Part shown: one piece after another, positions 1 to 7,333 of the stretch
Layout of the letters: each line of letters opens with the position of its first letter
Position numbering within the stretch: position 1 is the stretch's first letter
DNA from: Promethearchaeota archaeon
GTDB taxonomy: Archaea; Asgardarchaeota; Lokiarchaeia; Sigynarchaeales; SOKP01
Reading direction: 5' to 3'
DNA length: 15,126 nucleotides
Assembly (NCBI GenBank): GCA_016839905.1
Contig: JAEOTJ010000470.1
Coordinates: forward strand, 1-15,126
Program-made: the position numbers and the translations under genes
Notes under the pieces: model-generated
What the model was told of the DNA's origin: nothing
Database searches by the model: none
Seen by the model: the letters and a program-made list of their open reading frames with translations, nothing else

Positions 1-420
1 ACTGATAGCTTGTGGGAGAAAAAAATGATAATTCTAAGAGTTTATATGATATAAATCTAAATTTTTACAAAATAAGTAAAAGAAAAAAAAATGGGTTATC
101 ACCTAAAAGGTGTTAATGCCAAAATTTTTACTTTATTAAATAAATTTATCCATATTGAAGATTAATCAGATCTATTTGGTCTTTTCGAATATGGTCCTAT
201 TATATAGGATTCTAAGGAAGCCCATATGATGTAATTTAATTACCGAACGATATTCAAAATTTTAAATATGTTAACATCATTATTATTATTATTCGGTAAC
301 AAAAAATTAATTAACAATGATAATGATTTCTTTGCTATAGATGATGAGACTGATACAATTGTTTCATTATTTAAAGATAACTCTCTGACGATGTTTTAAT
401 CATTTTTTGAAACTTTTTAT
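1..420. other. Gene-poor region with hairpins and a broken reading frame
   Basis: No intact gene is convincing here. Three short dyads are visible: CACCT/AGGTG at 100-112 (extendable to about 95-117), TCCTAT/ATAGGA at 195-209, and TTACCGAA (240-247) with TTCGGTAA (292-299). One plus-strand frame starting at ATG 91 runs to a stop at 397-399 and is interrupted by TAA, TAG and TAA. Its last part, 268-399, could encode 43 residues but resembles nothing I know. Positions 1-54 are open in one frame and end in TAA, so they could be the tail of a plus-strand gene outside the window. The segment may be a decayed gene, a structured RNA, or plain intergenic DNA. Confidence 0.4.
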
Positions 421-1437
421 TTAATTTTGCTGAGTAATAATGTTATATATTTCTTCGAGCCGAGTTGATTTTCTTTTTAATGTAATACATCGCTCTTCTT
501 CACATCCCCTTAAAATCGCAATTAATTCATTTAAGTGAATTGTTGGAATATCTAATTTTTCTCTAAATAATTTTTGTATATTATTTCTAAATTCAGGTTT
601 ACTTAAGGTATAAAGACATGTAGGACAAGGCATTAAAATAAAATCTGCTTTAACATTCTCAGCGCTTTTAAGTTTTTTATAAGTAATTTTTAAAGCATCA
701 TTTTCATGCATGACTACTTGGGATGCCCCCCATCCGCAACAACTTTCTCTTTCTTGATAATCCACAGGTATTCCCCCAAATAATTTAGTTAGATGCTCTA
801 ATTTATTCTTATCTCTTAAATAATCACCAATGGAGGGTTTATCTCTCTTAAGATTGAGATAGTGACAACCATAATGGGAAGCTACACGTAATTTTTTTAA
901 GTCGTACTTTAAAGTATCAAGCACATTCTTTCTAATTAAATAGATAAAGTCTAAATCATGAATAATTCTTAATTTGGGGTTTTGTAAAATTTCATATTGA
1001 CCAGGGTATTTTTCTCCTCCCATTTTCTTTTTAAGGTTGTTTAAAAGATCTTCAGTTTTTTTCATAACTTCAGAAGTCTTTAAAAAATCTCTTCCTCTCA
1101 ACATACTATTATAGCACCCATTACAGCTCACTAATAATAAATATGCTTGGTGATTTATTTCATTTAGATTTCGTTCATTAATTGCAGCAAATTGGGCACG
1201 AGTAATCAGATTTCGCTGAAAAAATGTGCCACTACAACAAGATTGTTCTTTACAAGTAATTACTTCTAAATTTAACGTTTCTAACAAATCTTGGATTCCC
1301 CATCTAACTCCAGGGAAATAGTTCTCTAAACAAGCTTTAAATAAACATAATTTTTTATTTTTAAAGAACTCTAAAGGATTTTCTGGATATTGTTCTTCAA
1401 TTTCTTTCAAATTTAAAGATAAATTATCTATTTTCAT
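421..1437 (-). CDS. HdrB-like CCG-domain protein (heterodisulfide reductase subunit B family)
   Basis: This 338-residue protein carries two cysteine-rich CCG domains. The N-terminal one has C36, the pair C67-C68 and C105-x2-C108. The C-terminal one has C191, C233-C234 followed by Gly, and C271-x2-C274. In HdrB these motifs bind the non-cubane [4Fe-4S] clusters that reduce disulfides such as CoM-S-S-CoB. The protein is longer than typical HdrB, with a roughly 25-residue N-terminal extension and a basic C-terminal tail, and it diverges clearly from the second HdrB at 3519-4484. The natural disulfide is unknown and no HdrC or HdrA is adjacent. It is the last gene of the minus-strand series, about 40 bp after the TsaA-domain gene. 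Alternatives are other CCG-domain oxidoreductases such as GlpC or LutA relatives. The family call is firm and the substrate is not. Confidence 0.85.
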   Translation of the reverse strand: MKIDNLSLNLKEIEEQYPENPLEFFKNKKLCLFKACLENYFPGVRWGIQDLLETLNLEVITCKEQSCCSGTFFQRNLITRAQFAAINERNLNEINHQAYLLLVSCNGCYNSMLRGRDFLKTSEVMKKTEDLLNNLKKKMGGEKYPGQYEILQNPKLRIIHDLDFIYLIRKNVLDTLKYDLKKLRVASHYGCHYLNLKRDKPSIGDYLRDKNKLEHLTKLFGGIPVDYQERESCCGWGASQVVMHENDALKITYKKLKSAENVKADFILMPCPTCLYTLSKPEFRNNIQKLFREKLDIPTIHLNELIAILRGCEEERCITLKRKSTRLEEIYNIITQQN

Positions 1438-1477
1438 TTTTTATTATAATTTGTATCATTATTTTTTGATTATTTAA

Positions 1478-1969
1478 TTATAATTTTGATTTTTCACCTA
1501 ATTTAATATCCAAAACAGGTGTTCCGTTAATAGCATCGAGTTTTTTAACAAATAAAGTAGTAACTTCGATTTTAATAAGTTCCACATTAGAAATTCCAAT
1601 ACGAGATAAGCGATCAGGTGTTCGAGAAGCGAAAATTCCTACTTCTTTGTCATCTCTTCCTCTGGAAAAGATTGATCGAATTTTGCGCTGTTTATGAAAA
1701 TAATACACAACGGTAATCCATTTCTCATCTTCCAATTTGTATAGAAATGGTCGTTGGATTTCAAAGAGATGGATTTTAGAGATTCGAGTTGTGTTTCCTT
1801 TTAATCCAAATCTCTCCCCTCTTTCTAATTGATTCTCTACAAATCCAATCGGAAAAATCTTAAATGGCTTACAATTTCGAAATAAGCAACAATGACATAT
1901 GAAATTATCGTCGACTTTTTCAAGTTGGGATAAATCAGACTCTTTTTTACATTTTGTACAAACTGGCAT
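1478..1969 (-). CDS. TrmO/TsaA-domain protein with N-terminal zinc ribbon
   Basis: This 163-residue protein has a short zinc ribbon (C4-x2-C7 and C25-x2-C28) followed by a TsaA/TrmO (UPF0066) domain. Family marks are PIGFVEN at about 40-46, GIFASRTPDR in the middle, and GTPVLDIK near the C terminus. TrmO proteins use S-adenosylmethionine to N6-methylate t6A37 in tRNA. The usual R-S/T-P-x-R-P-N-x-I-G signature reads RTPDRLSRIG here, so the Pro-Asn is replaced, and the final DIKPY motif is only partly kept. The substrate may therefore differ. The zinc ribbon is not part of the E. coli protein. The start is the only ATG that includes the ribbon. The gene lies 43 bp downstream of the thioredoxin gene and is probably co-transcribed with it. 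Confidence 0.75.
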   Translation of the reverse strand: MPVCTKCKKESDLSQLEKVDDNFICHCCLFRNCKPFKIFPIGFVENQLERGERFGLKGNTTRISKIHLFEIQRPFLYKLEDEKWITVVYYFHKQRKIRSIFSRGRDDKEVGIFASRTPDRLSRIGISNVELIKIEVTTLFVKKLDAINGTPVLDIKLGEKSKL

Positions 1970-2012
1970 GATTTAAAAATATGCTTATTAAATTTTTACT
2001 TTTACGAGAAAT

Positions 2013-2357
2013 TTATATTTGCTTGATTATTTCTTTCAAGATCAGTTCGTTGAAATATCCAATCATGACTCCTTTATTAATGAGTGTTTCCCCATTAACC
2101 TCAAGGTTTTTATTTAAGAGCTTGCCATCCTTAAAAAATATTAAAGCGGGTATTGCATTGATATTCAATTCTCGAGCTAACTTGCCATTATCCCCAAGTT
2201 CTATTTCTTTTAACTTTATAATACCATCATCTCTAAATTTTTCTAAGATAGTAGAGAGTAATTTACACGATCTACACCATTTATTACATAAAACAACAAT
2301 ATATTTACCCTTCTTAGGACTGTTGATTCCTAACTTTTTTAATTTTTTTACACTCAA
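2013..2357 (-). CDS. Thioredoxin-like protein
   Basis: This 114-residue protein has a thioredoxin fold. The redox motif W27-C28-R29-S30-C31 follows the beta strand YIVVLCN, and the family cis-proline is P70 in NAIPALIFF. An extra cysteine, C24, precedes the active site. The length fits a single-domain thioredoxin or glutaredoxin-like protein in the cytoplasm. The CRSC motif differs from the classical CGPC, so redox potential and partners cannot be predicted. Its place between a radical SAM gene and a tRNA-modification-type gene, downstream of hdrB, suggests thiol/disulfide exchange, possibly with the Hdr proteins. That link is inference. The upstream region has two direct copies of AATAATATTA around 2360-2382, possible TATA-like elements. 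Confidence 0.85.
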   Translation of the reverse strand: MSVKKLKKLGINSPKKGKYIVVLCNKWCRSCKLLSTILEKFRDDGIIKLKEIELGDNGKLARELNINAIPALIFFKDGKLLNKNLEVNGETLINKGVMIGYFNELILKEIIKQI

Positions 2358-2449
2358 ATAATATTATCTCCAATAATATTAGTTGATTTTATAATTTTTA
2401 TGACATTTAATGTTTTATTTACCTTTCAAATTTGGATTATAGAATATTT

Positions 2450-3382
2450 TTATATCTTTAATTTACAATAAGTATTGTTTAAATAAATTATCTTTTCAAT
2501 CTTTTTCTGTAATTCAAGCTTTTCTAATCTTGATAAAATATCCTTTTTATTTAATTCTTCAGAGGAAAAAGTTTCCAGAATTTGTTCTTGTCTCATTGGA
2601 TGTCTTTCAATTATCGATAAGACTTCTTTTTCAAAATCAGATGAATAAAAACCGAACTTTCCAATGTCTGGAAAATTAATATTGTTATATTCACTAAAGA
2701 ATTCATTTAAAACTGAAATTATAGATTTATCTGGAATTTGAACCCATTTTTCAGCAGGAGGTCTAATAGGAACATTTATGTCTATTTTATCCGGGTTAAT
2801 TAAATCAATTTTCTCTTTCAATTTTAATAGTTCTTCATTTGAATCGTTAATTCCTTTCATTAACATTATTTCTATCCAAAACTTACCTTTAAAATCTTTT
2901 TTAAAGTCAATAAATCCTTGAATAACGGCATCAAATTTAATAGAGGGGTGAGGTCGATTTATTCTGATAAACGAATTTTCATCTCCTGCATCTAAGCTAG
3001 GTAAAACAACATCAGCAAGCATCAGGGCATTTCTAACCTCCTTATCATATAATAAACTTCCATTTGTAATAACACAAACGGGCTTAATTGAAAATTCCTT
3101 AGCTTTTAATATCAATTGTTTTAAATCTAAGTATAAAGTAGGTTCTCCGCTTCCTACAAATGTTATGTAATCAATAGGTTCTGCATTTTGTTTAATAATT
3201 TCTTTCATTTCGGCGATAATTTCATTTTTGGGGAGATAATTTTTTCTTTCGTTTGTAAAATTCGTTGTTTTTCCTAATTGACAATAAATACATTGATAAT
3301 TACACGTTTTTGAGGGAATAGGATCAATTCCTAATGACTTTCCTAACCTTCTACTGGGGACAGGTCCATATATATATTTCAT
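2450..3382 (-). CDS. Radical SAM protein (COG0731-like) with C-terminal winged helix
   Basis: This 310-residue radical SAM enzyme has C27-x3-C31-x2-C34 (CNYQCIYC) for the [4Fe-4S]/SAM cluster. The family opening GPVPSRRLGKSLGID precedes it, and GSGEPT at 77-82 is the SAM-contacting glycine motif. The core runs to about residue 225. The last 75 residues (from about FEKEVLSIIERHPMRQEQIL) look like a winged-helix domain with repeated helix-turn-helix spacing. It groups by eye with COG0731 Fe-S oxidoreductases. That COG also holds the wyosine enzyme Taw1, but here I see no evidence for the second cluster or tRNA specificity, so I do not call it Taw1. The reaction is unknown. No SD precedes the ATG. 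The gene lies downstream of hdrB with a 136-bp gap that holds a small overlapping ORF. Confidence 0.85.
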   Translation of the reverse strand: MKYIYGPVPSRRLGKSLGIDPIPSKTCNYQCIYCQLGKTTNFTNERKNYLPKNEIIAEMKEIIKQNAEPIDYITFVGSGEPTLYLDLKQLILKAKEFSIKPVCVITNGSLLYDKEVRNALMLADVVLPSLDAGDENSFIRINRPHPSIKFDAVIQGFIDFKKDFKGKFWIEIMLMKGINDSNEELLKLKEKIDLINPDKIDINVPIRPPAEKWVQIPDKSIISVLNEFFSEYNNINFPDIGKFGFYSSDFEKEVLSIIERHPMRQEQILETFSSEELNKKDILSRLEKLELQKKIEKIIYLNNTYCKLKI

Positions 3383-3412
3383 TTTTTTTTAGAGTTTTTT
3401 AATTTTAATTCT

Positions 3413-3535
3413 TTATTTCCTATTCATCTGAATGTATTTATATTGTTTCACTAATGCTACACCAATATCACAGTCATTTCTAATATTGGTTCCACATATA
3501 TCTATTTTTAAATTCCCTTCAGCCAATTTCCTCAT
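3413..3535 (-). CDS. Candidate 40-aa protein overlapping the end of hdrB
   Basis: A 40-codon ORF begins with an ATG inside the last codons of the upstream hdrB, in another frame, and fills most of the gap to the radical SAM gene. Its middle reads KIDICGTNIRNDCDIGVALV, with two cysteines nine residues apart, and is not low-complexity. A 17-nt overlap with the preceding stop codon would allow translational coupling. I do not recognise the sequence. It could be a real small redox or accessory protein, the tail of a decayed gene, or chance. No SD is apparent other than the coupling context. Confidence 0.4.
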   Translation of the reverse strand: MRKLAEGNLKIDICGTNIRNDCDIGVALVKQYKYIQMNRK

Positions 3536-4484
3536 CTATTCTCTTTAATAAGGGTTCTACTGGAATAAAGGGAGGAACACCAGCTAAATTATGCATTTTT
3601 ATTAATCCTAAGTCTTTAGGCTCCATACCCATAGCTAAACCTAATAATTGGGTATAATAAATTACTGGAATTTTAAATGGGGCATCAATTTTATCCTTGA
3701 AGATGTTGTTTACCTCTACCTGGCCTAAATCAAATTGTAAATGGCAAAAGGGGCATATTGTTACAATTGCATCTGCTCCTGCAGCTGTCATATTTACTAG
3801 TTTTTCTCGTGTAAAATCCAAGGAAACTTCTTTAAATGAACTTCTTACACCCCCTCCGGCTCCACAGCACATATGTTTATCTTTATAATCGATACTTTTA
3901 CCTCCTACAGCTTCGATTAATTCGTCTAAAAAGCGTGGATCCTCAAATTCTTGATGCCAAGGTCTTGTTTTTACAGGCTTCAAAATATGACAACCATAAT
4001 GAGGAGCAAAATTTAGGTTTAGTTTTTCTACTTTATCCTTCTTTAATCTTTTTTTAATTCTCTCAATGCCTATATCTTTATATAAAACTTCAATAATGTG
4101 TTTAACTTTAATAGTGCCCTTGAATTCTTTTCCTATTTTAGCAAGATGTTCGTTAACAATCTTTCGCTTCTTTCTATCGTTCTTTAGAATATGATTAACT
4201 TCAAGCAAACTGCCATAACAACCATTGCACATTAAGCTAATATCTGCTTCATTTTCTTCAGCAATTACAATATTTCTGGCACCTATCACTAACCATGTGG
4301 GAATATCAAATCCCCGAAAAACTCCTGGTGCTGGGCAACAAGATGCACCAATCATATCAATTAAGTCAATTCCCAAATATCTGCAAACATTTCGAGTTGC
4401 TTGTTCTATAAAAGGATATCTATTTGGTATAACACATCCTAAGTAAAAAGAATACTTCGGTCTAGCTATTTTAATTACCTCCAT
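3519..4484 (-). CDS. hdrB: Heterodisulfide reductase subunit B (HdrB)
   Basis: This 321-residue protein has the canonical HdrB layout. CCG domain 1 has C17, C49-C50 and C86-x2-C89, and CCG domain 2 has C165, C206-C207-G and C244-x2-C247. HdrB uses two non-cubane [4Fe-4S] clusters to cleave a heterodisulfide with electrons from HdrC and HdrA. The length is slightly above the usual 290-300 because of a basic insert at about 100-150. It lies directly downstream of the MvhD-type gene (22 bp), the partner that passes electrons to HdrA. HdrA and HdrC are not in the window, so the complex must be completed from elsewhere, if it exists. In a non-methanogen the natural substrate may not be CoM-S-S-CoB. 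No SD is visible before the ATG, so initiation may be leaderless or coupled. Confidence 0.9.
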   Translation of the reverse strand: MEVIKIARPKYSFYLGCVIPNRYPFIEQATRNVCRYLGIDLIDMIGASCCPAPGVFRGFDIPTWLVIGARNIVIAEENEADISLMCNGCYGSLLEVNHILKNDRKKRKIVNEHLAKIGKEFKGTIKVKHIIEVLYKDIGIERIKKRLKKDKVEKLNLNFAPHYGCHILKPVKTRPWHQEFEDPRFLDELIEAVGGKSIDYKDKHMCCGAGGGVRSSFKEVSLDFTREKLVNMTAAGADAIVTICPFCHLQFDLGQVEVNNIFKDKIDAPFKIPVIYYTQLLGLAMGMEPKDLGLIKMHNLAGVPPFIPVEPLLKRIDEEIG

Positions 4485-4506
4485 TATCTAATTATATTAT
4501 TTAATA

Positions 4507-5019
4507 TCATGATTTCTTAAACTTATTATTTGGACCTAATTTTTTTATTTTATTTGTAACTTTTTCAACTATTTTAGCAAAACGCTCACCTTCTGCAGCT
4601 GAAACCCACATAAAATTAACTCTTCCAGGCTCTATACCAAAAAATTCTAAGATATCTTTTAAAATTGCAAAACGCCGCCTTGCGACTAAATTGCCACTAA
4701 TATAATGACAATCACTTGGATGACATCCTGATACAATTACACCATCCCAACCATCTGTTAAACTTTTTCTTATGAAGTATGGATTTATACTTCCTGTACA
4801 AGGAACCCGAACAATCCTTATATTTGGCGGATATTGAATTCTACTTACGCCTGCTAAATCAGCACCCGCATATGAACACCAATTGCATAAAAATGTAATA
4901 ATTTTTGGTTCCCATATCTCTGAATTTCTTCTTTTTAATTGAGGTGGTTTATTTAAAATCTCTAATCCTTTATTTTTAATTATAATTTTAATATTCTCTC
5001 TATTAAATAAGGAGATTTT
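4507..5019 (-). CDS. mvhD: MvhD-type [2Fe-2S] subunit, no standard start codon
   Basis: The minus-strand frame between stops at 5020 and 4507 encodes an almost textbook MvhD/FrhD-type protein. WEPKII is followed by C-x2-C in FLCNWCSYAGAD, then VPCTGSINP, SGCHPSDCHY, GNLVARRR and WVSAAEGERFA. These hold the five conserved cysteines of the [2Fe-2S] site that carries electrons from hydrogenase or formate dehydrogenase to HdrA. The core from W (position 4914) is 135 residues, the normal family length. No ATG, GTG or TTG occurs in frame upstream of it; the only in-frame ATG is near the C terminus. The 35-codon lead-in would have to start at ATT, ATA or ATC. It could be a gene with a non-standard start, a fragment of an HdrA-MvhD fusion, or a decaying copy. 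It follows the decarboxylase stop by 7 bp and precedes hdrB by 22 bp. Confidence 0.8.
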   Translation of the reverse strand, partial: KISLFNRENIKIIIKNKGLEILNKPPQLKRRNSEIWEPKIITFLCNWCSYAGADLAGVSRIQYPPNIRIVRVPCTGSINPYFIRKSLTDGWDGVIVSGCHPSDCHYISGNLVARRRFAILKDILEFFGIEPGRVNFMWVSAAEGERFAKIVEKVTNKIKKLGPNNKFKKS

Positions 5020-5026
5020 TTAATTT

Positions 5027-6199
5027 TTATATAATTTTTTTCAAAATAGATTTAAGATCAAGGCAAAATTTTTCTAAATGAATTTTTTTTACATGGGGCA
5101 TGCAGACAATCCTAAGAAAGTTCAAATTCTTGAATTCTCCTAGTTTCCAATTTTTTTTTTTTAATTCTTTATTGAGTATTTCTATATTAGAATTATCTTC
5201 AAAAGTAAGACCTAATACATTTAATTTTGGTACTATTTTTAATTTAACTCCTTTAATTTCAGAGATTCTTTTTTTTAGATATTGCGTATTTTTTAAACAT
5301 CTTTGAACTATTTCTTTGTATCCCTCCATTCCCAAATAATTATATGTAGCCCAAAATGCAATTATTGCGGCACCAGGTCTTGTACCTGTAAGATTAAAAT
5401 GATTATACGCCCCCCCTGCTAGATAGGGTATTTTAAAAGATATTTTTTTTAAAGCTTTATTATTTCTAATCAAAAACATACCCGCAGGAATAATTCCCAT
5501 TCCCATTTTATGAGGATCTGCTGTAATAGAATTAACACCTTTTATTATGAAATCCCAACTGGGTGTATAATAGCCCAACTCGTGCATAAAAGGTAAAATA
5601 AATCCCCCGAAAGCAGCATCAACATGTAAATACAACTCTTTTTCTTCTGCAATTTCTCCTAATTCTGCTATAGGATCAATTAAGCCCAATCCTGTTGTAC
5701 CTGCAATTCCAACTAGTCCACAAGTATTATTATTTATCTTTTTTCTAACATCATCAACATCTAAGGTTAAATCCGACGTTAATTTTGCTTTTATAATTTT
5801 TACACCAATTAAATCTGCCAATTTTTCGAAGGATAAATGTGCTGCTTCAGAGACTATGACCTGAGGCTTTCTAATATTCGATTTATATTTTCTAGCTATT
5901 CTTATGGCGATTATATTTCCTTCAGTACCTCCACTTGTGAAATTTCCTATAATGTTTCTTCCATGGAACAATTCAGCTATATCTGAGATTAAATTATCCT
6001 CAAATTTAGCTGTACATGGAGAAATTCCTCTATCTCCAACATTAATATGTAAATATCGGGCAAATATTTCCCTCGTATATTCTAAAGGTTCGGTGCACAT
6101 TGAGCCCAAAATATAGCCAGAATTGAAATCACAATCTTCAGATAATTTACTTGTTAATTTATTTTCTATATCTTCTCTTTTTAATCCATTTATTCTCAT
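5027..6199 (-). CDS. mfnA: PLP-dependent decarboxylase, MfnA-like (L-aspartate/L-tyrosine)
   Basis: This 390-residue group II pyridoxal-phosphate decarboxylase matches the length of archaeal MfnA. The phosphate-binding TSGGTEGN is at 88-95, H120 should stack on the cofactor ring, HVDAA at 192-196 carries the Asp that contacts the pyridine nitrogen, and DPHK ends in K231, the Schiff-base lysine. In methanogens MfnA makes tyramine for methanofuran. In many other archaea the same family decarboxylates aspartate to beta-alanine for coenzyme A. No methanofuran genes are nearby, so the aspartate role is the more likely inference. The gene sits between the 40-aa CCH protein gene and mvhD. Its link with redox genes may only reflect co-transcription. 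No SD precedes the start. Confidence 0.85.
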   Translation of the reverse strand: MRINGLKREDIENKLTSKLSEDCDFNSGYILGSMCTEPLEYTREIFARYLHINVGDRGISPCTAKFEDNLISDIAELFHGRNIIGNFTSGGTEGNIIAIRIARKYKSNIRKPQVIVSEAAHLSFEKLADLIGVKIIKAKLTSDLTLDVDDVRKKINNNTCGLVGIAGTTGLGLIDPIAELGEIAEEKELYLHVDAAFGGFILPFMHELGYYTPSWDFIIKGVNSITADPHKMGMGIIPAGMFLIRNNKALKKISFKIPYLAGGAYNHFNLTGTRPGAAIIAFWATYNYLGMEGYKEIVQRCLKNTQYLKKRISEIKGVKLKIVPKLNVLGLTFEDNSNIEILNKELKKKNWKLGEFKNLNFLRIVCMPHVKKIHLEKFCLDLKSILKKII

Positions 6200-6274
6200 A
6201 ATTTCTATTAAATTCTAATTATCTTTTATAAAATAGATTATAAGATTTTTTTTACTAAATTAAATAGTTTTACT

Positions 6275-6397
6275 TTATTCTTTCTTGATTTCTTTTAAAT
6301 TTTTATCTCTCTCCTCTAGTCTTAAAGTTTTTTGCTCTTGTTCTTCTTCTTTTTTTGGTTCATCAAGATACATAAAACTGTAATGACAACAACTCAT
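6275..6397 (-). CDS. 40-aa protein with N-terminal CCH motif and charged helix
   Basis: A 40-codon ORF starts 9 nt after the stop of the winged-helix gene. It opens with MSCCHYSFMYLDEP and continues as a Lys/Glu/Arg-rich stretch predicted to be helical or coiled coil. An AGGTG motif lies 13 nt before the ATG, inside the end of the upstream gene, so coupled translation is possible. I do not recognise the family. The Cys-Cys-His head could hold a metal, and the operon position next to a possible metal or redox regulator supports that weakly. It could also be a spurious short ORF. Confidence 0.5.
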   Translation of the reverse strand: MSCCHYSFMYLDEPKKEEEQEQKTLRLEERDKNLKEIKKE

Positions 6398-6406
6398 TGG
6401 TATTAA

Positions 6407-6733
6407 TTAAACACCTCTTAACTCTACATTATTTAAATAACCGAGACCTCTAAGAGTTAATTTGTAGCCAGAATTAATTCTTTCAATGAACAAAGCATAT
6501 TCAAGCATTGATAGATGAAATTTAGCTTCTGAATCGTTCAGATTGAAATATATTTTTATATCTTCAAATTCTTTAATATTTTCTCCAATATACTTTAAGA
6601 GAGCTCTTCTAGTTTTATTCTGTAAAGCCCTTAAACCCCTTCTATGATCTTCTTTTGGATTTAATAGTTTTCCTTCATTTTCTAGTTTTTTTAACCATAA
6701 ACTCTTACTTTTTTCCAATTTTTTATTATTCAT
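6407..6733 (-). CDS. Winged-helix (ArsR-like) DNA-binding protein
   Basis: This 108-residue basic protein has a winged helix-turn-helix from about 33 to 100. RALQNKTRRALLKYIGE resembles the first helix of ArsR-type regulators, DSEAKFHLSMLEYALFIER fits the recognition-helix region, and INSGYKLTLRGLGYL fits the wing and last helix. It has no cysteines, so a classical ArsR metal-thiolate sensor site is absent. Its ATG overlaps the stop of the broken IscU paralogue by 8 nt, so the pair was probably translationally coupled before the upstream gene decayed. It may regulate this cluster, for instance through the palindrome at 9650-9663, but nothing in the sequence proves that. Confidence 0.75.
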   Translation of the reverse strand: MNNKKLEKSKSLWLKKLENEGKLLNPKEDHRRGLRALQNKTRRALLKYIGENIKEFEDIKIYFNLNDSEAKFHLSMLEYALFIERINSGYKLTLRGLGYLNNVELRGV

Positions 6734-7229
6734 AAATATCCTGCCATATCTTATCTTTATATTTTTTTATTGCGCGTTTTAAAGTTCTTACTGATAATTC
6801 TGCCCATTGTTTATGATCTTCCGGTAAACCTTTCAAAGCTTCATCAACATCTTCTTTTTTTAATTTTTCTGCACAATCTAAAGATTTCCCTTCAATGAGA
6901 AGTATTATTTGGCTTGCTGTTGCAACAGAAACGCCACATCCATCCGTAACAAAATTCGCCTTTTCGATTATATTATCATTGATTTTTAAAAAGAATTACA
7001 TTGTATCTCCATATGGTCCCGTATATGATTGAGAGACACTTATATCATCTTTTTCGGGATTATCAAAATTCTTAGGATTTTGTAGAAAGTCTATCATATA
7101 CTTATTACATTCTGAGATTTCTTCCTTAACTATTTTTTTTTGTAATTTTTCTACAAATTTATCAATACCTTTATCAGATTTTTTTTTTTTAAATCGCCTC
7201 TTTGTATTTTTTAATCTAATATATATCAT
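6726..7229 (-). pseudogene. Degenerate IscU/NifU-type scaffold paralogue, in-frame stop
   Basis: Read through one TAA at 6996-6998, this frame is a full-length paralogue of the IscU-type protein at 7561-8019. They share SQSY-x-GP, FFLKI, NIIE-x-ANF, LLIEGKSLD, LKGLPEDHK and TLKRAI. The paralogue has Gln (Q62) where this copy has TAA, so CAA to TAA is the simplest change. Two of the three cluster cysteines are also gone: GPCGDT reads GPYGDT and the HKHCAEL site reads HKQWAEL. Only the DGC cysteine remains. The N terminus differs and is very basic. The end overlaps the next gene's ATG, showing former coupling. It is most likely a decaying duplicate. A truncated 77-residue product is possible but would lack the cluster site. 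Confidence 0.85.
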
Positions 7230-7333
7230 TAAATAGCTCCCTAAGACCGTAGTTTATGGGACATAATCATATATAAAAATTTTTATCTTGTAGGTGTAGT
7301 AAGTTTTTTTTTTGTTTTTAATAGAATCGATAT
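7230..7333 (-). promoter_or_regulatory. Probable promoter region of the broken IscU/winged-helix unit
   Basis: This 104-bp AT-rich gap lies between the zinc-ribbon gene and the broken IscU copy, both on the minus strand. On the minus strand it contains a TTTTTATATATGA stretch that could serve as an archaeal TATA box, preceded by the self-complementary TAAAAATTTTTA. The coding genes to either side have little or no spacing to their downstream neighbours, so a separate promoter here is reasonable. No mapped start supports it. Confidence 0.35.

Noticed and set aside
1981..2361. Plus-strand ORF of 126 codons
   Set aside because: It is the complement of the thioredoxin gene, which has the WCxxC and cis-Pro motifs. 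The antisense translation is low-complexity Leu/Ser/Phe.
2450..3382. Taw1/TYW1 wyosine synthase
   Set aside because: The radical SAM core is related at COG level, but I could not see the second cluster motif or the full Taw1 pattern, and a winged-helix domain is appended.
4910..4922. Out-of-frame ATG (ATATGGGAACC) as the mvhD start through a one-base error
   Set aside because: Removing one G would give a start right before EPKII, but the Trp coded in the present frame matches the family's WEPKI motif, so the present frame is probably correct there.
6996..6998. Recoding of TAA as Gln in this genome
   Set aside because: Many intact genes here (both COG1433 genes, thioredoxin, radical SAM protein, first HdrB-like protein) end at TAA exactly where the family ends, so TAA is a normal stop. 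Pseudogene decay explains the case better.
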